A stretch of DNA of 64,000 bases, taken from the NCBI GenBank assembly GCA_963974935.1, contig CAXBEV010000004.1, positions 124,001 to 188,000 on the forward strand, written 5' to 3'. Below are positions 42,488 to 52,220 of this stretch, piece after piece. Origin of the DNA: UBA4479 sp963974935. GTDB taxonomy: Bacteria; Pseudomonadota; Alphaproteobacteria; Rhodospirillales; Casp-alpha2. The notes below the pieces were generated by a model. It searched no databases and was not told the DNA's origin. It was given only the letters and a program-made list of their open reading frames with translations. The stretch's first letter is position 1. Every line of letters starts with the position of its first letter. A program made the position numbers and the translations under genes.

Positions 42488-43696
42488 TCACCAAGTTTTG
42501 CCGGCGCGGATCAATTCCAAGATGTTCTGGGCGGGCTGCGGCCTAGCGAAGAAATATCCCTGGCCATAATGACAGGTAAGCGCTTTGAGGGCATCCGCCT
42601 GCGTCTCGGTCTCGATTCCTTCGGCGACAATGTTCATTTCTAACGCCAAAGCAAGACCGACAATACTGTTGACGATGCGCTGGCTACTTTCGGACTCGTC
42701 CATGCTGTTCACAAAAGTTCGGTCGATTTTCAGGGTGTCGAGCGGGAACATGTGCAAATAGCTTAAGCTCGAATAGCCGGTCCCGAAATCGTCAATCGCA
42801 AGCGAAAGGCCTAGCGCCTTCAATTTTTTCAATGCTTCCGCCGCATGTGTCGGATTTTCAACCATCAACGTTTCGGTGATTTCCAGTTTCACTTGGGTAA
42901 GGTCGACCCCACTGTTATGGATAATTTCGCCGATTCGGTCGATTTCCTGCAGATCGGAGAGTTGTAAACCCGAGACGTTAGTGCTCATAAACGGCAGTTT
43001 GGCATCAGGAAACGACTGTTTGAACGCGTCTACAAACTGCACTTGGTCAGCAAGGCTGGTTTCGAGCGCAAAGCGACCAAGCTCGACGATTATACCGGTG
43101 TATTCGGCGAGCGGGATAAAATGCCCAGGCGACACAAAACTACCATCCGCTTTACGCCAGCGCATCAACGCTTCGACGCCCGCAAGCTGGCGCGTTTCGA
43201 GATCGATCAAGGGCTGATAGTGCATCTCGAATTCTTTTGATTCGAGCCCCTGCATCAAATCACGTTCGTCGTTGATGCGCTCAAACGCCAAACGACGTAT
43301 CTCATCTAGGGACTTATCTTTGCTATTGGGATCACGCGCGATCCCGGAATAACGATTTTGGGCATCGCGAAAGCGCGTCAGCACGACGCGTAAAATCAGG
43401 TTCATCATCGGATCGGCTGAGGTCAGCGGCGCGATAAAGCGCGAACGCTGGATAACGATGACCTCGGTCTCTTGTACCGCAACAACTGTGGCCGAGCGTG
43501 GTGCATCGTCGATCATCGACATTTCGCCGATGATTTCCCCTGCGCCAAGTGACGCAATAATATGGTCCAAACCGTCTTTTTGGATGATCACATCGACGGC
43601 GCCGCGCTCAATAAACAGCGCATGCTGACCGTGATCCCCCTGCTTAAAAATCACGTCATCCTTATGGTACACAGTCGAATAAACTGTCTCCGGCAC
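42488..43696 (-). CDS. EAL-domain c-di-GMP phosphodiesterase with cyclic nucleotide-binding domain
   Basis: 402 residues. Residues 1-115 form a CRP-like cNMP-binding domain (IIGEMSMIDDAPRSATVVA at 55-73, the phosphate-binding cassette). Residues 145-402 form an EAL domain with the full catalytic set: EAL motif at 175-177, STNVSGLQL, LEITETLMV, LAIDDFGTGYSSL, KIDRTFV, EGIETE and QGYFFARP. There is no GGDEF. It should hydrolyse c-di-GMP under control of a bound nucleotide. GTG 43696 is preceded by GGGAG. It is monocistronic. Confidence 0.93.
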   Translation of the reverse strand: MPETVYSTVYHKDDVIFKQGDHGQHALFIERGAVDVIIQKDGLDHIIASLGAGEIIGEMSMIDDAPRSATVVAVQETEVIVIQRSRFIAPLTSADPMMNLILRVVLTRFRDAQNRYSGIARDPNSKDKSLDEIRRLAFERINDERDLMQGLESKEFEMHYQPLIDLETRQLAGVEALMRWRKADGSFVSPGHFIPLAEYTGIIVELGRFALETSLADQVQFVDAFKQSFPDAKLPFMSTNVSGLQLSDLQEIDRIGEIIHNSGVDLTQVKLEITETLMVENPTHAAEALKKLKALGLSLAIDDFGTGYSSLSYLHMFPLDTLKIDRTFVNSMDESESSQRIVNSIVGLALALEMNIVAEGIETETQADALKALTCHYGQGYFFARPQPAQNILELIRAGKTW

Positions 43697-43723
43697 TGAA
43701 GTTTCTCCCAGAAGATATACGCA

Positions 43724-43738
43724 GAGGCCTCAGGCCTC
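43724..43738. other. Short perfect hairpin upstream of the EAL gene
   Basis: GAGGCC-TCA-GGCCTC, perfect 6-bp arms with a 3-nt loop, 28 bp before the EAL start codon and in the gap behind the GlxA-type gene. There is no U-tract. It may be a leader hairpin or operator. Confidence 0.3.
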
Positions 43739-43817
43739 ATCGAACCCCTTAAATGCAAAACTACGATTTAAATGGTTAATACGTTGATAATGCGATCAGG
43801 GCTGTTCTCATGTCGAT

Positions 43818-44771
43818 TTAGAAAGCGCGCCGCCGCTCCTCGCTCGGCGTAATATCAAACAGTTGCCGATAGCATTTGGAAAAATGCGCATGCGATACGA
43901 AACCCGCCGCCACCGCGACATCCACCACCGGCAACGCGGTCTGTAAAAGCAGCAACCGCGCATGGCGCAGCCGTAAATCCAAATAAAAACGGTTTGGCGC
44001 ACGCTTTGTATGCTCTTTGAACAACCGCTGCAGTTGGCGCGGTGTAATACCGACGTTTTCTGCTAGGTCTGCCGCACTTAAAGGCGTCTCAAGATTGGCT
44101 TCCATCACGGTGATTGCGTTCAATAGCTTTTGTGATTTAACCCGGATTACCGCATCACGGGCCTCGGTTTGCAAATCACCCGTGGTGCGAATGCGCTCAT
44201 GTTGAAAATAGCGTGCAATCTCGGTCGCCAACGCAGGCCCATGATCCCGCGCCACCAATTGCAGCATCATATCCATCGACGCCGTGCCACCCGCCGAGGT
44301 AAAGCGGTCATGATCGATCTCAAACACCGTGCGGCTCACATCGATGGTCGGAAACGCTTCGCTAAAACTGCCCGCATTTTCCCAGTGGATGGTGCAGCGA
44401 CGGCCTTCCAATAGGCCCGCATCTGCCATCACCCAAGCGCCGGTGCTGACCCCGCCGACAGCTGCGCCATGACGCGCCAAGGTGCGCAGCCAGTTTTTCA
44501 CATCGTTTCGCGAGACATTTTGCGGATTGTGTCCGGCGCAGACGATGATCACGTCGGTTTTTTGTATGGTGCCAGGCCCACGCTCGGACATCGTCGCAAT
44601 GCCATTGCTGGCCAACACCGCGCCCCCTTCAGCGGACACGATATCCCACGTATATAGCTTTTGACCGGACAATTGATTGGCCGCGCGCAACGGTTCCACC
44701 GCGCAGACGAAGCTGACGCTCGCGTAGCCTGGGCAGAGCAAAAACGTGATGCGCGTGACCTTGGATGACAT
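43818..44771 (-). CDS. GlxA family transcriptional regulator (AraC type)
   Basis: 317 residues. The N-terminal DJ-1/PfpI-like amidase-type domain (residues 8-175) holds FLLCPGYASVSFVCAVEPLRAANQ and VIIVCAGHNPQNVSRNDVK, without an evident catalytic triad, as is typical for GlxA/CdhR regulators. The C-terminal AraC helix-turn-helix (220-315) includes LAENVGITPRQLQRLFKEHTKRAPNRFYLDLRLRHA. These regulators often control amine or amino-acid catabolism. GGGGGAG precedes ATG 44771. It follows the peptide ABC importer genes in the same direction (60-bp gap) and may regulate them. Confidence 0.88.
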   Translation of the reverse strand: MSSKVTRITFLLCPGYASVSFVCAVEPLRAANQLSGQKLYTWDIVSAEGGAVLASNGIATMSERGPGTIQKTDVIIVCAGHNPQNVSRNDVKNWLRTLARHGAAVGGVSTGAWVMADAGLLEGRRCTIHWENAGSFSEAFPTIDVSRTVFEIDHDRFTSAGGTASMDMMLQLVARDHGPALATEIARYFQHERIRTTGDLQTEARDAVIRVKSQKLLNAITVMEANLETPLSAADLAENVGITPRQLQRLFKEHTKRAPNRFYLDLRLRHARLLLLQTALPVVDVAVAAGFVSHAHFSKCYRQLFDITPSEERRRAF

Positions 44772-44830
44772 GGCACTCCCCCGAGCCGCGTCCTCAGTAC
44801 ACCCAAATAGTATTCACTCTCGCGTTTCAA

Positions 44831-46624
44831 TCAATCGGCTAATGTGGATGAACCGGCAAAATTCAAATGGCAGCGGATACGATGACCGTCCGCCAGCACG
44901 GCCATGGGCGGCGCGTCAGTCACACAGATGTTGCCAAGCCGATGTCGACACCGTGCTGCGAACGCGCAGCCGCCAAGCGCTTGGGCATGGTCCGGCGTTT
45001 GCGCCGGTAAATCAGACGACTCCCAACCGAATATCGCAGACAGCAAGGCTTCTGTATATGGATGATACGGTGGCTCGAATACCGCTTGTGTGGCGCCCTC
45101 TTCGACGATCTGCCCCATGTACATCACGACGATCCGATCTGCGACGCTGCGGACCATACCAAGATCATGGCTGATCAGCACAACGCTGGTGCCAACCGTC
45201 CGCTGCATCTCGGCAAGGGCTTCAAGTACCACCAACTGCACAGATGCATCCAACGCTGACACCGGCTCGTCTGCGATGATCGCTGCGGGGTTGCCGGCAA
45301 ATGCGCGCGCGATGGCGACGCGCTGCTGCTGGCCGCCCGACAATTGGTGCGGTAACGCGCCTGCGACCGATGTCGGTAGTTGAACAGCGTCTATAAGTTT
45401 TAAGGCCTGCGCGCGTGCATCCGCGTCACTTCGGGCGACCCCAAACTTGCGCAAAGCCCGCACGAGCTGCATACCGACACGCCGGCTCGGATTGAGGGTT
45501 TCGGCGGGATTTTGAAAGATCATCTGAAGTGCACGCACATCTTCGGGACTGCGCGCGTGCAATGCCAGATCAGAAAGGGCGTTCCCGCGCAGAGACACGG
45601 TGCCGGTATCTGCCAACTCAAGACCGATTAAAAGCCTAGCCAGCGTCGTCTTGCCACTGCCCGATTCACCAACGATCGCGAGTGTCTCACCGGCCCGCAC
45701 CCGGACGTCGACATGCCTGACCGCATGCACTATGGCGTGATTCGTCTTGAAGGATTTTGAAAGCCGATTGCCGGCGAGCACCACGTCTCCGGAAACTTCG
45801 CGTGCCGGCACGGGTGCCGTGACATCGACCATTGCTGCCAAAAGAGCCTGCGTATACGGATGCTGTGCGGCCTTGAACAGGTCTTCGCTCAGGCCGCTCT
45901 CGACCACACGGCCGTCCTGCATCACATAGAGGCGATCACACGTCTGGCGCAGCAACGCAAGATTGTGCGAGATAAAAACCAGTGCCGTGCCGAACTCAGC
46001 GGCGAGACTTTTGATCAACGCGACGATCTCAGCTTCGACCGTGGCATCCAAGGCCGTGGTGGGTTCGTCTAACAACAACACATCAGGTTTCGTCAACAAC
46101 GCCATGGCGATCACGACCCGTTGTTGTTGGCCGCCCGAAACCTGATGCGGATAGGCCTTCATGATCCGCTCCGGATCCATGACACGGAGCGCGCCCAACA
46201 TGTCCCGCGCCCGCGTCCATGCCGTATCCGCAGACACATCTTCATGACACATCAGCGCTTCGATCAATTGTGCGCTTAGGCGCATTGCCGGGTTCAGGGC
46301 TGCTGCGGGATCTTGATACACCATCGCGATACCGGCACCGCGAACACGGCGAAGTGCAGCAGACGATAACGCCGCCATGTCTTTGCTCTTAAACAGAATT
46401 TGACCGTTTTCGACAACGCCGTTCCGGCCCAAATAGCGCATCACGGCCAACGCCAATGTGGATTTTCCGGACCCCGATTCACCGACAATCCCAATCGCCT
46501 CGCCTTGCATCACATGCAGATCGACATCCCGGACCGCGGCGACGTCGCGGCCACGCATAGCATAGGTCACCGACACATTGCAGCATGCCAGGACGGGTTC
46601 TTGTGAGGGGCTGGAATTACGCAT
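44831..46624 (-). CDS. Peptide-type ABC transporter, fused double ATPase
   Basis: About 597 residues with two ABC ATPase domains, a DppD-DppF fusion. The first has Walker A GESGSGKST, signature SGGQQQRV and Walker B VLLLDEPTTALD. The second repeats GESGSGKTT, SGGQQQRVAIARAF and IIADEPVSALD, and ends with the oligopeptide C-terminal part (Cys-rich CAFAARCRHRLGNIC). The larger open frame starts at 46747 inside the permease gene. ATG 46624 overlaps the permease stop and gives a normal start. Confidence 0.92.
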   Translation of the reverse strand: MRNSSPSQEPVLACCNVSVTYAMRGRDVAAVRDVDLHVMQGEAIGIVGESGSGKSTLALAVMRYLGRNGVVENGQILFKSKDMAALSSAALRRVRGAGIAMVYQDPAAALNPAMRLSAQLIEALMCHEDVSADTAWTRARDMLGALRVMDPERIMKAYPHQVSGGQQQRVVIAMALLTKPDVLLLDEPTTALDATVEAEIVALIKSLAAEFGTALVFISHNLALLRQTCDRLYVMQDGRVVESGLSEDLFKAAQHPYTQALLAAMVDVTAPVPAREVSGDVVLAGNRLSKSFKTNHAIVHAVRHVDVRVRAGETLAIVGESGSGKTTLARLLIGLELADTGTVSLRGNALSDLALHARSPEDVRALQMIFQNPAETLNPSRRVGMQLVRALRKFGVARSDADARAQALKLIDAVQLPTSVAGALPHQLSGGQQQRVAIARAFAGNPAAIIADEPVSALDASVQLVVLEALAEMQRTVGTSVVLISHDLGMVRSVADRIVVMYMGQIVEEGATQAVFEPPYHPYTEALLSAIFGWESSDLPAQTPDHAQALGGCAFAARCRHRLGNICVTDAPPMAVLADGHRIRCHLNFAGSSTLAD

Positions 46625-47450
46625 CGAGAGCACTTTCCCGAAGTCCATCGGCGAGCAGGTTGAAACCCAGCACCAACGAAGAGATCGCCAGCGCCGGCAC
46701 CACCGCCATGTGCCCGGCAAAGCTGCCGAGCGGCTGCGTTTCCGCAATCATCTTGCCCCAATCCGGGTCCGGCGGTGGCAGGCCTAGGCCGAGATAGCCC
46801 AACATCGCAATGGTGATGGTGGTGTAGCCGAGTCGCAAACATACATCGACCATCAACGGTCCACGTGCATTCAGTAATATTTCGACGAACATGATATAAA
46901 GCGCGGACTCGCCGCGCGTTTGCGCCGCTGCAACGTAGTCGCGGTGTTTCAAATCCAAGGTGAGCGCACGCACAATACGCATGATCCCAGGTGCCGACGC
47001 GAAGGTAACGGCGAACACAATATTCAGTCCGCCTGCGCCTAAATAGCTGATGATCACGATGTACAAGACCATCACCGGAAACGACAAAAACACATTGCCA
47101 ATAAACGAGACCGCTTCATCCCACCAGCCGCCTAAGTACCCAGCGGTGAGGCCCATGGCGATGCCGAGGACATAGGCGACGGCACTCGCCAACACGGTCC
47201 AGAACAGAACCTGGCGCGCGCCGAAGATCACTCGCGCCAAAATATCGCGACCTTTATGATCGGTACCGAGCCAATAGGTGACGCCGCCTTCGCTCGTACT
47301 CAAAGGCAGCTTGAACGCATCCAACGCGGTGTTCGGGTCCAACAGCGGCAATATCGGCGCCAATAGCGCAAGTGCAAACCAAAACAGCACCAATGCCAAT
47401 CCCAGCATCGCCAAGGGGCTTTCATACAGCCGTGTCCATATGCCGACCAT
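46617..47450 (-). CDS. Peptide-type ABC transporter permease (DppC-like)
   Basis: 277 residues, about six TM helices. The EAA-like loop is RALTLDLKHRDYVAAAQTRGESALYIMFVEILLNA. LGTDHKGRDILARVIFGAR is the typical DppC/OppC N-terminal sequence. It pairs with the DppB-like permease to form the inner-membrane channel. The ATG overlaps the upstream permease stop by 1 nt. Confidence 0.93.
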   Translation of the reverse strand: MVGIWTRLYESPLAMLGLALVLFWFALALLAPILPLLDPNTALDAFKLPLSTSEGGVTYWLGTDHKGRDILARVIFGARQVLFWTVLASAVAYVLGIAMGLTAGYLGGWWDEAVSFIGNVFLSFPVMVLYIVIISYLGAGGLNIVFAVTFASAPGIMRIVRALTLDLKHRDYVAAAQTRGESALYIMFVEILLNARGPLMVDVCLRLGYTTITIAMLGYLGLGLPPPDPDWGKMIAETQPLGSFAGHMAVVPALAISSLVLGFNLLADGLRESALDA

Positions 47451-48394
47451 CAGGCACGCACCTTATCGAAGCGGATACGCGGGTTCAGCACCATGTAGCC
47501 GACGTCCGAGATAAACTGCGATACCACCGCCACCAGAACCGCGATCAGCGTGCATGCTTCGATCACGTAGATGTCGCCGAACAGGGCGGCATCCAAAAGC
47601 AACTTGCCGAAGCCTTTGTAGGCAAAGAACACTTCGACGATGATCACGCCGGACAATAGCCAATTCATCTGCAGCACGATCACTGTAAACGGGGCGATCA
47701 AGGCGTTGCGGAGCGCATGGCGAAACACCACACGCTGATACGGCAGGCCTTTTAAAATCGCCGTGCGCACGTAATCGGACGTCATCACGTCAATCATCGC
47801 AGCCCGAGTCATGCGTGTCACATAGCCGAAATCGTAAATCACCAGCACGGCTGCAGGCAGGATGACTTCTGCCCAACGAAACCCCGCCGACATCGCCGAC
47901 GTGCCGGGTAACCAGCCCAGCCAAAACACAAACACCGCCGTCAGCAACGTCGCCGAAGCAAATTCCGGCACCGATGTGGTGATCACCGAAATGATGGAGA
48001 TCGTCCGGTCCCTAAACGATGCTTCCCGAAGCCCCGCCAGCACCCCTAACATCAGCGACAACGGCACCATCACCGCGAACACCACAGCGGCGAGGATTGC
48101 CGTGTTACCAAGGCGAGGCCATAAGACATCGGCAACCGGCACATTGAGCTCGATCGAGGTGCCGAAGTCCCCTTGCACAAGCTCGCCCAACCATTCCGCA
48201 TAGCGGGCAACAAACGGCGCATCGTAGCCGTTTTCATCCAACCAGATCAGGCGTTGCTGTTCGCTTGAATACGGCCCCAAGACCTTACCGGCAACCGCAA
48301 GTTTATCGTGTTCGAACAGCACGAATAACGCGAACGACACGGTCACCATAATAAGGATCATCGACACGAAGCGTTTCGCTGCGAGTTTCAACAT
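47450..48394 (-). CDS. Peptide-type ABC transporter permease (DppB-like)
   Basis: 314 residues. LKLAAKRFVSMILIMVTVSFALFVLFE opens with a TM helix. The EAA loop is MIDVMTSDYVRTAILKGLPYQRVVFRHALRNALI. A large periplasmic loop follows the first helix, as in DppB/OppB. It couples to the DppC-like partner. It starts 47 bp after the solute-binding protein stop and shares its transcript. Confidence 0.93.
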   Translation of the reverse strand: MLKLAAKRFVSMILIMVTVSFALFVLFEHDKLAVAGKVLGPYSSEQQRLIWLDENGYDAPFVARYAEWLGELVQGDFGTSIELNVPVADVLWPRLGNTAILAAVVFAVMVPLSLMLGVLAGLREASFRDRTISIISVITTSVPEFASATLLTAVFVFWLGWLPGTSAMSAGFRWAEVILPAAVLVIYDFGYVTRMTRAAMIDVMTSDYVRTAILKGLPYQRVVFRHALRNALIAPFTVIVLQMNWLLSGVIIVEVFFAYKGFGKLLLDAALFGDIYVIEACTLIAVLVAVVSQFISDVGYMVLNPRIRFDKVRA

Positions 48395-48441
48395 CCTTAG
48401 ATGACTCCGTTAAGCAAAAGTCAGATAAATCTGCTTATGAT

Positions 48442-50115
48442 TTATGTGTCGATCCAGACCTTGTTGAATTGGTGGTACTGAGTCGGGTGCGCCTCTAGAT
48501 TACGCACTTTTTGATGCGCTAGGAAAAACTTTGGCAACCAGACCGGTTGCACCATCACCGCATCGTCTTGGATAATACTCTGAACCGCTGCCATCTTCGC
48601 CTTTCGGTCACCCACATCAATTTGGGATTCCGCATCCGTCAATGCCGCATCGAAGGCCGGGTTCGCATAGGCGGTTTCGTTCCACGGCACACCGCTACGA
48701 TACGCGAGGCTCAACACCATGGTACCGAGCGGGCGATGTGTCCACGCGGTCAGACCAAAAGGCGCCTTGTTCCAGACGTCCCAATATTTTGCCGGCGGCA
48801 TCACGTTCAGTGACAATCGAATACCCGCCGGCGCCAGTTGTTGTTTGAGGATTTCACAACTATGCTGCTGCCACGGGCCATCGGTGTTGCCGACGTCGAT
48901 GCTGATATCCAGACCGTCCGGATAGCCTGCATCAACGATCAACGCCTTTGCTTCCGCGATGTCACGCTCCAGTTTCGGGAGCGCAGCATATTCAGGATGG
49001 ATTGGTGCAATATGATGGTTTTCGCCCAACAGACCGCGCCCCCGAAACACCTGCGCAGAATATGCCGTGTTGTCTGCAGCCAAGGTGATGGCGCGGCGCA
49101 CGCGGCGGTCGTCAAACGGCTTTTCAGTGATACGCATCCGCATGCAGCCGGTTTGTGCCGTGATCGCTTCATAGACCGTGGTATTGGGCAAGCTGGCCGC
49201 GAGTTCCAACGACGGCATGTCAAAATCAAAGGTCATATCGACTTGCCCGGACGCAAGTGCGGCCAGTTGCGCCGTCGACGCGGAGCCGTGATCATAATAA
49301 TGGATTTCATCCAGAAACACGTCACCGCCCCAATAGGCGCCAGGCACGCGTTTTAAGATCGCTTTTTCCCCGACCGCATATTCGCTGAGGATAAACGGCC
49401 CGGTGCCATTCGGCTTTTTCGATAGATCCCCATCAAAGTCGCGATGCACGATCATGGTCGGGTAGTTATAAAAATTCTCCGGAATCGACAGCACCGGCGA
49501 GTTCAGATGCAAACGTACGGTGTGGTCATCGACTTTTTCCACCGCGCCAGATGTCATCCGTCGATTATCTTTGTCACCACTGGTCATCGCCGCGAACAAG
49601 CCGATATTCGATGATCCCGTGGCCGGGTCCAACCAACGCGTCAAATTGAACACCACATCATCGGCGTTGAAGTCATCACCGTTGTGCCATTTGACGCCTT
49701 TTCGCAGATAAAAGGTCCAGGTCTTTAGATCGTCAGACGGCGCCCAACGCTCAGCTAAATATGGCCGAGTCACATTGTCCGCGCCCGTGATGGTCAGGTA
49801 TTCGCACATGTGGCGCACAAGGTTGGCCTGCGGAGACCACGCAAACCGCGCCGGGTCGGTAAGTTCGTGCACTTCCATCGATACCCGCAACACGCCGCCA
49901 GCTTTTGCCGTTGCCGCATGGGCGCGACCTGTAAATCCACCGGTCCCGATGGCGCCTGACATGGCATACGCCACGGGCGCAGCGATGCCCAACAATGTTG
50001 CTGTCCGCAAAAACTCGCGGCGGCTTATTTTCCCGTTTAATAGGTCTGCATGAAGTACGGGCACGGCTGGATGTGCGCGGCCCTGCGCTTCGTGACCCAT
50101 CTTTCGTTTTGCCAT
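48442..50115 (-). CDS. Peptide-type ABC transporter substrate-binding protein, Tat-exported
   Basis: 557 residues of the SBP_bac_5 family. A twin-arginine signal is SRREFLRTATLLG (residues 31-43) rather than a plain Sec signal. The mature protein has WAPSDDLKTWTFYLRKGVKWHNGDDFNADDVVFNL and DRRVRRAITLAADNTAYSAQVFRGRGL, typical of dipeptide/nickel-type binding proteins. The ligand is unknown. ATG 50115 has GGAG 11 nt upstream. It is the first gene of the importer operon. Confidence 0.9.
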   Translation of the reverse strand: MAKRKMGHEAQGRAHPAVPVLHADLLNGKISRREFLRTATLLGIAAPVAYAMSGAIGTGGFTGRAHAATAKAGGVLRVSMEVHELTDPARFAWSPQANLVRHMCEYLTITGADNVTRPYLAERWAPSDDLKTWTFYLRKGVKWHNGDDFNADDVVFNLTRWLDPATGSSNIGLFAAMTSGDKDNRRMTSGAVEKVDDHTVRLHLNSPVLSIPENFYNYPTMIVHRDFDGDLSKKPNGTGPFILSEYAVGEKAILKRVPGAYWGGDVFLDEIHYYDHGSASTAQLAALASGQVDMTFDFDMPSLELAASLPNTTVYEAITAQTGCMRMRITEKPFDDRRVRRAITLAADNTAYSAQVFRGRGLLGENHHIAPIHPEYAALPKLERDIAEAKALIVDAGYPDGLDISIDVGNTDGPWQQHSCEILKQQLAPAGIRLSLNVMPPAKYWDVWNKAPFGLTAWTHRPLGTMVLSLAYRSGVPWNETAYANPAFDAALTDAESQIDVGDRKAKMAAVQSIIQDDAVMVQPVWLPKFFLAHQKVRNLEAHPTQYHQFNKVWIDT

Positions 50116-50232
50116 CGCGACAGCACTCCTTGACGTCTTTTTATTTCCGCTTCAAACGCACAACCGTTGCTGATCGTCCACAAACTCAGACTATAACAGG
50201 GAATAAAAGATGTCTAAGACCATCCGCACAGC

Positions 50233-50688
50233 TTATACGGGAGTCATCCAGCGTCGTGTCGCGTCGTCGTCACTGCTTCTGGCATCGACCCATTTAGGCC
50301 CGTCCGGCGTATCTTCAAGCTTCCAAAACGGCGCCCGGGTTTTTAGAAAATCAATCAGATAATGGCAAGCATCAAAGGCGGCTTCGCGATGCGCAGATGC
50401 AGCCGCCACCAGTACGATCTGGTCACCCGGCTCAAGCTTGCCGACCCGGTGGACGATCAGCGTCGCCTGTAATGGCCAGCGGGCACAGGCCTCGGCCTCG
50501 ATTTCTTCTAAGGCCTTTTCAGTCATGCCCGGATAGTGTTCCAGCGTCATCGCGCCGACGGTCGCATCACCGGCCATGTCACGGACCAGACCGACGAACG
50601 AACACAATCCACCGATGCCGTGATTACCATCGGTCAACAGCTTGAGTTCCTGACCAAGATCGAAATCGTGTTCTTGAACCCGGATCAT
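50233..50688 (-). CDS. moaE: Molybdopterin synthase catalytic subunit
   Basis: 151 residues. GGLCSFVGLVRDMAGDATVGAMTLEHYPGMTEKALEEIEAEA and VHRVGKLEPGDQIVLVAAASAHREAAFDACHYLIDFLKTRAPFWKLE are the MoaE signature. It converts cPMP to molybdopterin with sulfur supplied by MoaD. ATG 50688 follows the moaD stop by 5 bp. It is the last gene of the molybdenum cofactor run. Confidence 0.96.
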   Translation of the reverse strand: MIRVQEHDFDLGQELKLLTDGNHGIGGLCSFVGLVRDMAGDATVGAMTLEHYPGMTEKALEEIEAEACARWPLQATLIVHRVGKLEPGDQIVLVAAASAHREAAFDACHYLIDFLKTRAPFWKLEDTPDGPKWVDARSSDDDATRRWMTPV

Positions 50689-50693
50689 GACCT

Positions 50694-50948
50694 TCAGCCC
50701 CCGGTGACCGGTGGAAAGAACGCAATCTCATCGCCATCGTTGACGGGATGATCGAGGGCGACGTGAGATTGATTGACCGCACAGCGCACCAAATCACCTT
50801 CGGCAAAGGCCTCTGCAAACCCGTCGCCCCGTCCGCGCTGCCATGCGACCAAGTCTTTGACGGTGGTGACGTCATCCGGCAGCGTCACGTCTTCTGCCGA
50901 CGTCCCAGTGCGCTCACGCACCCATGCGAAATAAAGAATTTTCACCAT
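50694..50948 (-). CDS. moaD: Molybdopterin synthase sulfur carrier subunit
   Basis: 84 residues with a ubiquitin-like fold and the C-terminal VTGG end that is thiocarboxylated. ILYFAWVRERTGTSAEDVTLPDDVTTVKDLV is the MoaD N-terminal part. It delivers sulfur to the MoaE active site. AGGATAG precedes ATG 50948. Adjacent to moaE. Confidence 0.95.
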   Translation of the reverse strand: MVKILYFAWVRERTGTSAEDVTLPDDVTTVKDLVAWQRGRGDGFAEAFAEGDLVRCAVNQSHVALDHPVNDGDEIAFFPPVTGG

Positions 50949-50960
50949 TCTATCCTGCCA

Positions 50961-52220
50961 TCAGGTCGCCAAAAGGCCACTAAAGGGAATGTAGGTCACG
51001 ACCTCGCCCGCTGCCAGCCGCTCAATGTCTTCGGAAATTTCGGCAAGGCCATCTGCGGCCGCCATCGACGTTAGAATACCGGCGCCGCTGGAGTGATGCT
51101 TAGCCAATATCGGCGATCCATCGGCATCATGTTCATAACGCACCCGCACCCATTCCCGGCGCCCACTTTTTTTCTTATAGTCAAAACCAACCGCCACCGG
51201 CACACGGACCGGCGCATAGCCGTGCTCACCGTTCAGCCGCCGCAACATCGGCTGCGCGATCATCAAAAATGTCACCATGGCGGCGACCGGGTTGCCGGGC
51301 AGCCCGACGAACGCCACGCCACCGATTTGGCCCAGCGCGATAGGGCGCCCAGGTTTAATGGCGAGACGCCAGAAATGAATGTTGCCGAGACGGCCCACCG
51401 CCGCTTTTACATGGTCTTCCTCACCCGCAGAAACACCGCCCGACGTCATCAACACATCATGCGCGCCCTCAGCCGCCTGCAAGGCATCGGCGATGGTGTC
51501 TTCGTCATCGGGCAGAATGCCGAGATCGGTTACCTGAGCGCCGAGGCCTTTCAGCAAGCTCATCACCGCAAACCGGTTGGCGTCATAAATACACCCTGCT
51601 GGCACGTCTGCGCCCGGATTGCGCACCTCATCACCCGTAGAAAAGACCGCCACCCGCAACCGGGTTTGCACGTTGATGTGATCCAAGCCGACCGAAGCCG
51701 CGAGCCCGATATCTTGCGGGCGTAGGCGTGTACCAGCGGGAACGATCACGTCGCCGATCTTAATATCTTCACCGGCGAAGCGGCGGTTCGCACCATGCTT
51801 CAGACCATGCGGCAACACCACGTGATCGCCGTCGGCGCTGGCGTCTTCTTCCATGAATACTGTGTCCATATCGCCCGGCATCGGCGCGCCGGTGAAGATA
51901 CGCACCGCCTCGCCCCGCACAGCGTCTCGCCCCAGCGGATGTCCCGCCGCGACGCGCCCCGTGACCGGCAATCGGGTGTCCACCTCAGCGTTCAAGTCAT
52001 CAAAGAACACCGCATAGCCATCAACGGCAGAATTGTCGTGAGGCGGCACGTTCCTGGTTGAGGCGATGTCAGCGGCAAGCACCCGCGAGGTCGCCTCGGT
52101 GATCGGCACGACTTCGGTCTCAGTGACGGTATCCAGGCGCACCATCAGATCGCGCATCGCGTCTTCGAACGGGATCAGCCCGTCGCCAAAGGCAAAACAA
52201 TCGTCCTTAAGCTGCGCCAT
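50961..52220 (-). CDS. moeA: Molybdopterin molybdenumtransferase
   Basis: About 419 residues. MoeA inserts molybdate into adenylated molybdopterin. FSTGDEVRNPGADVPAGCIYDANRF, TSGGVSAGEEDHVKAAVGRLGNIHFWRLAIKPGRPIALGQ and VFVGLPGNPVAAMVTF mark domains of the MoeA/gephyrin family. The longer frame reads into mobB; ATG 52220 overlaps the mobB stop by 14 bp and gives the normal N-terminus AQLKDDCFAFGD. Confidence 0.95.
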   Translation of the reverse strand: MAQLKDDCFAFGDGLIPFEDAMRDLMVRLDTVTETEVVPITEATSRVLAADIASTRNVPPHDNSAVDGYAVFFDDLNAEVDTRLPVTGRVAAGHPLGRDAVRGEAVRIFTGAPMPGDMDTVFMEEDASADGDHVVLPHGLKHGANRRFAGEDIKIGDVIVPAGTRLRPQDIGLAASVGLDHINVQTRLRVAVFSTGDEVRNPGADVPAGCIYDANRFAVMSLLKGLGAQVTDLGILPDDEDTIADALQAAEGAHDVLMTSGGVSAGEEDHVKAAVGRLGNIHFWRLAIKPGRPIALGQIGGVAFVGLPGNPVAAMVTFLMIAQPMLRRLNGEHGYAPVRVPVAVGFDYKKKSGRREWVRVRYEHDADGSPILAKHHSSGAGILTSMAAADGLAEISEDIERLAAGEVVTYIPFSGLLAT

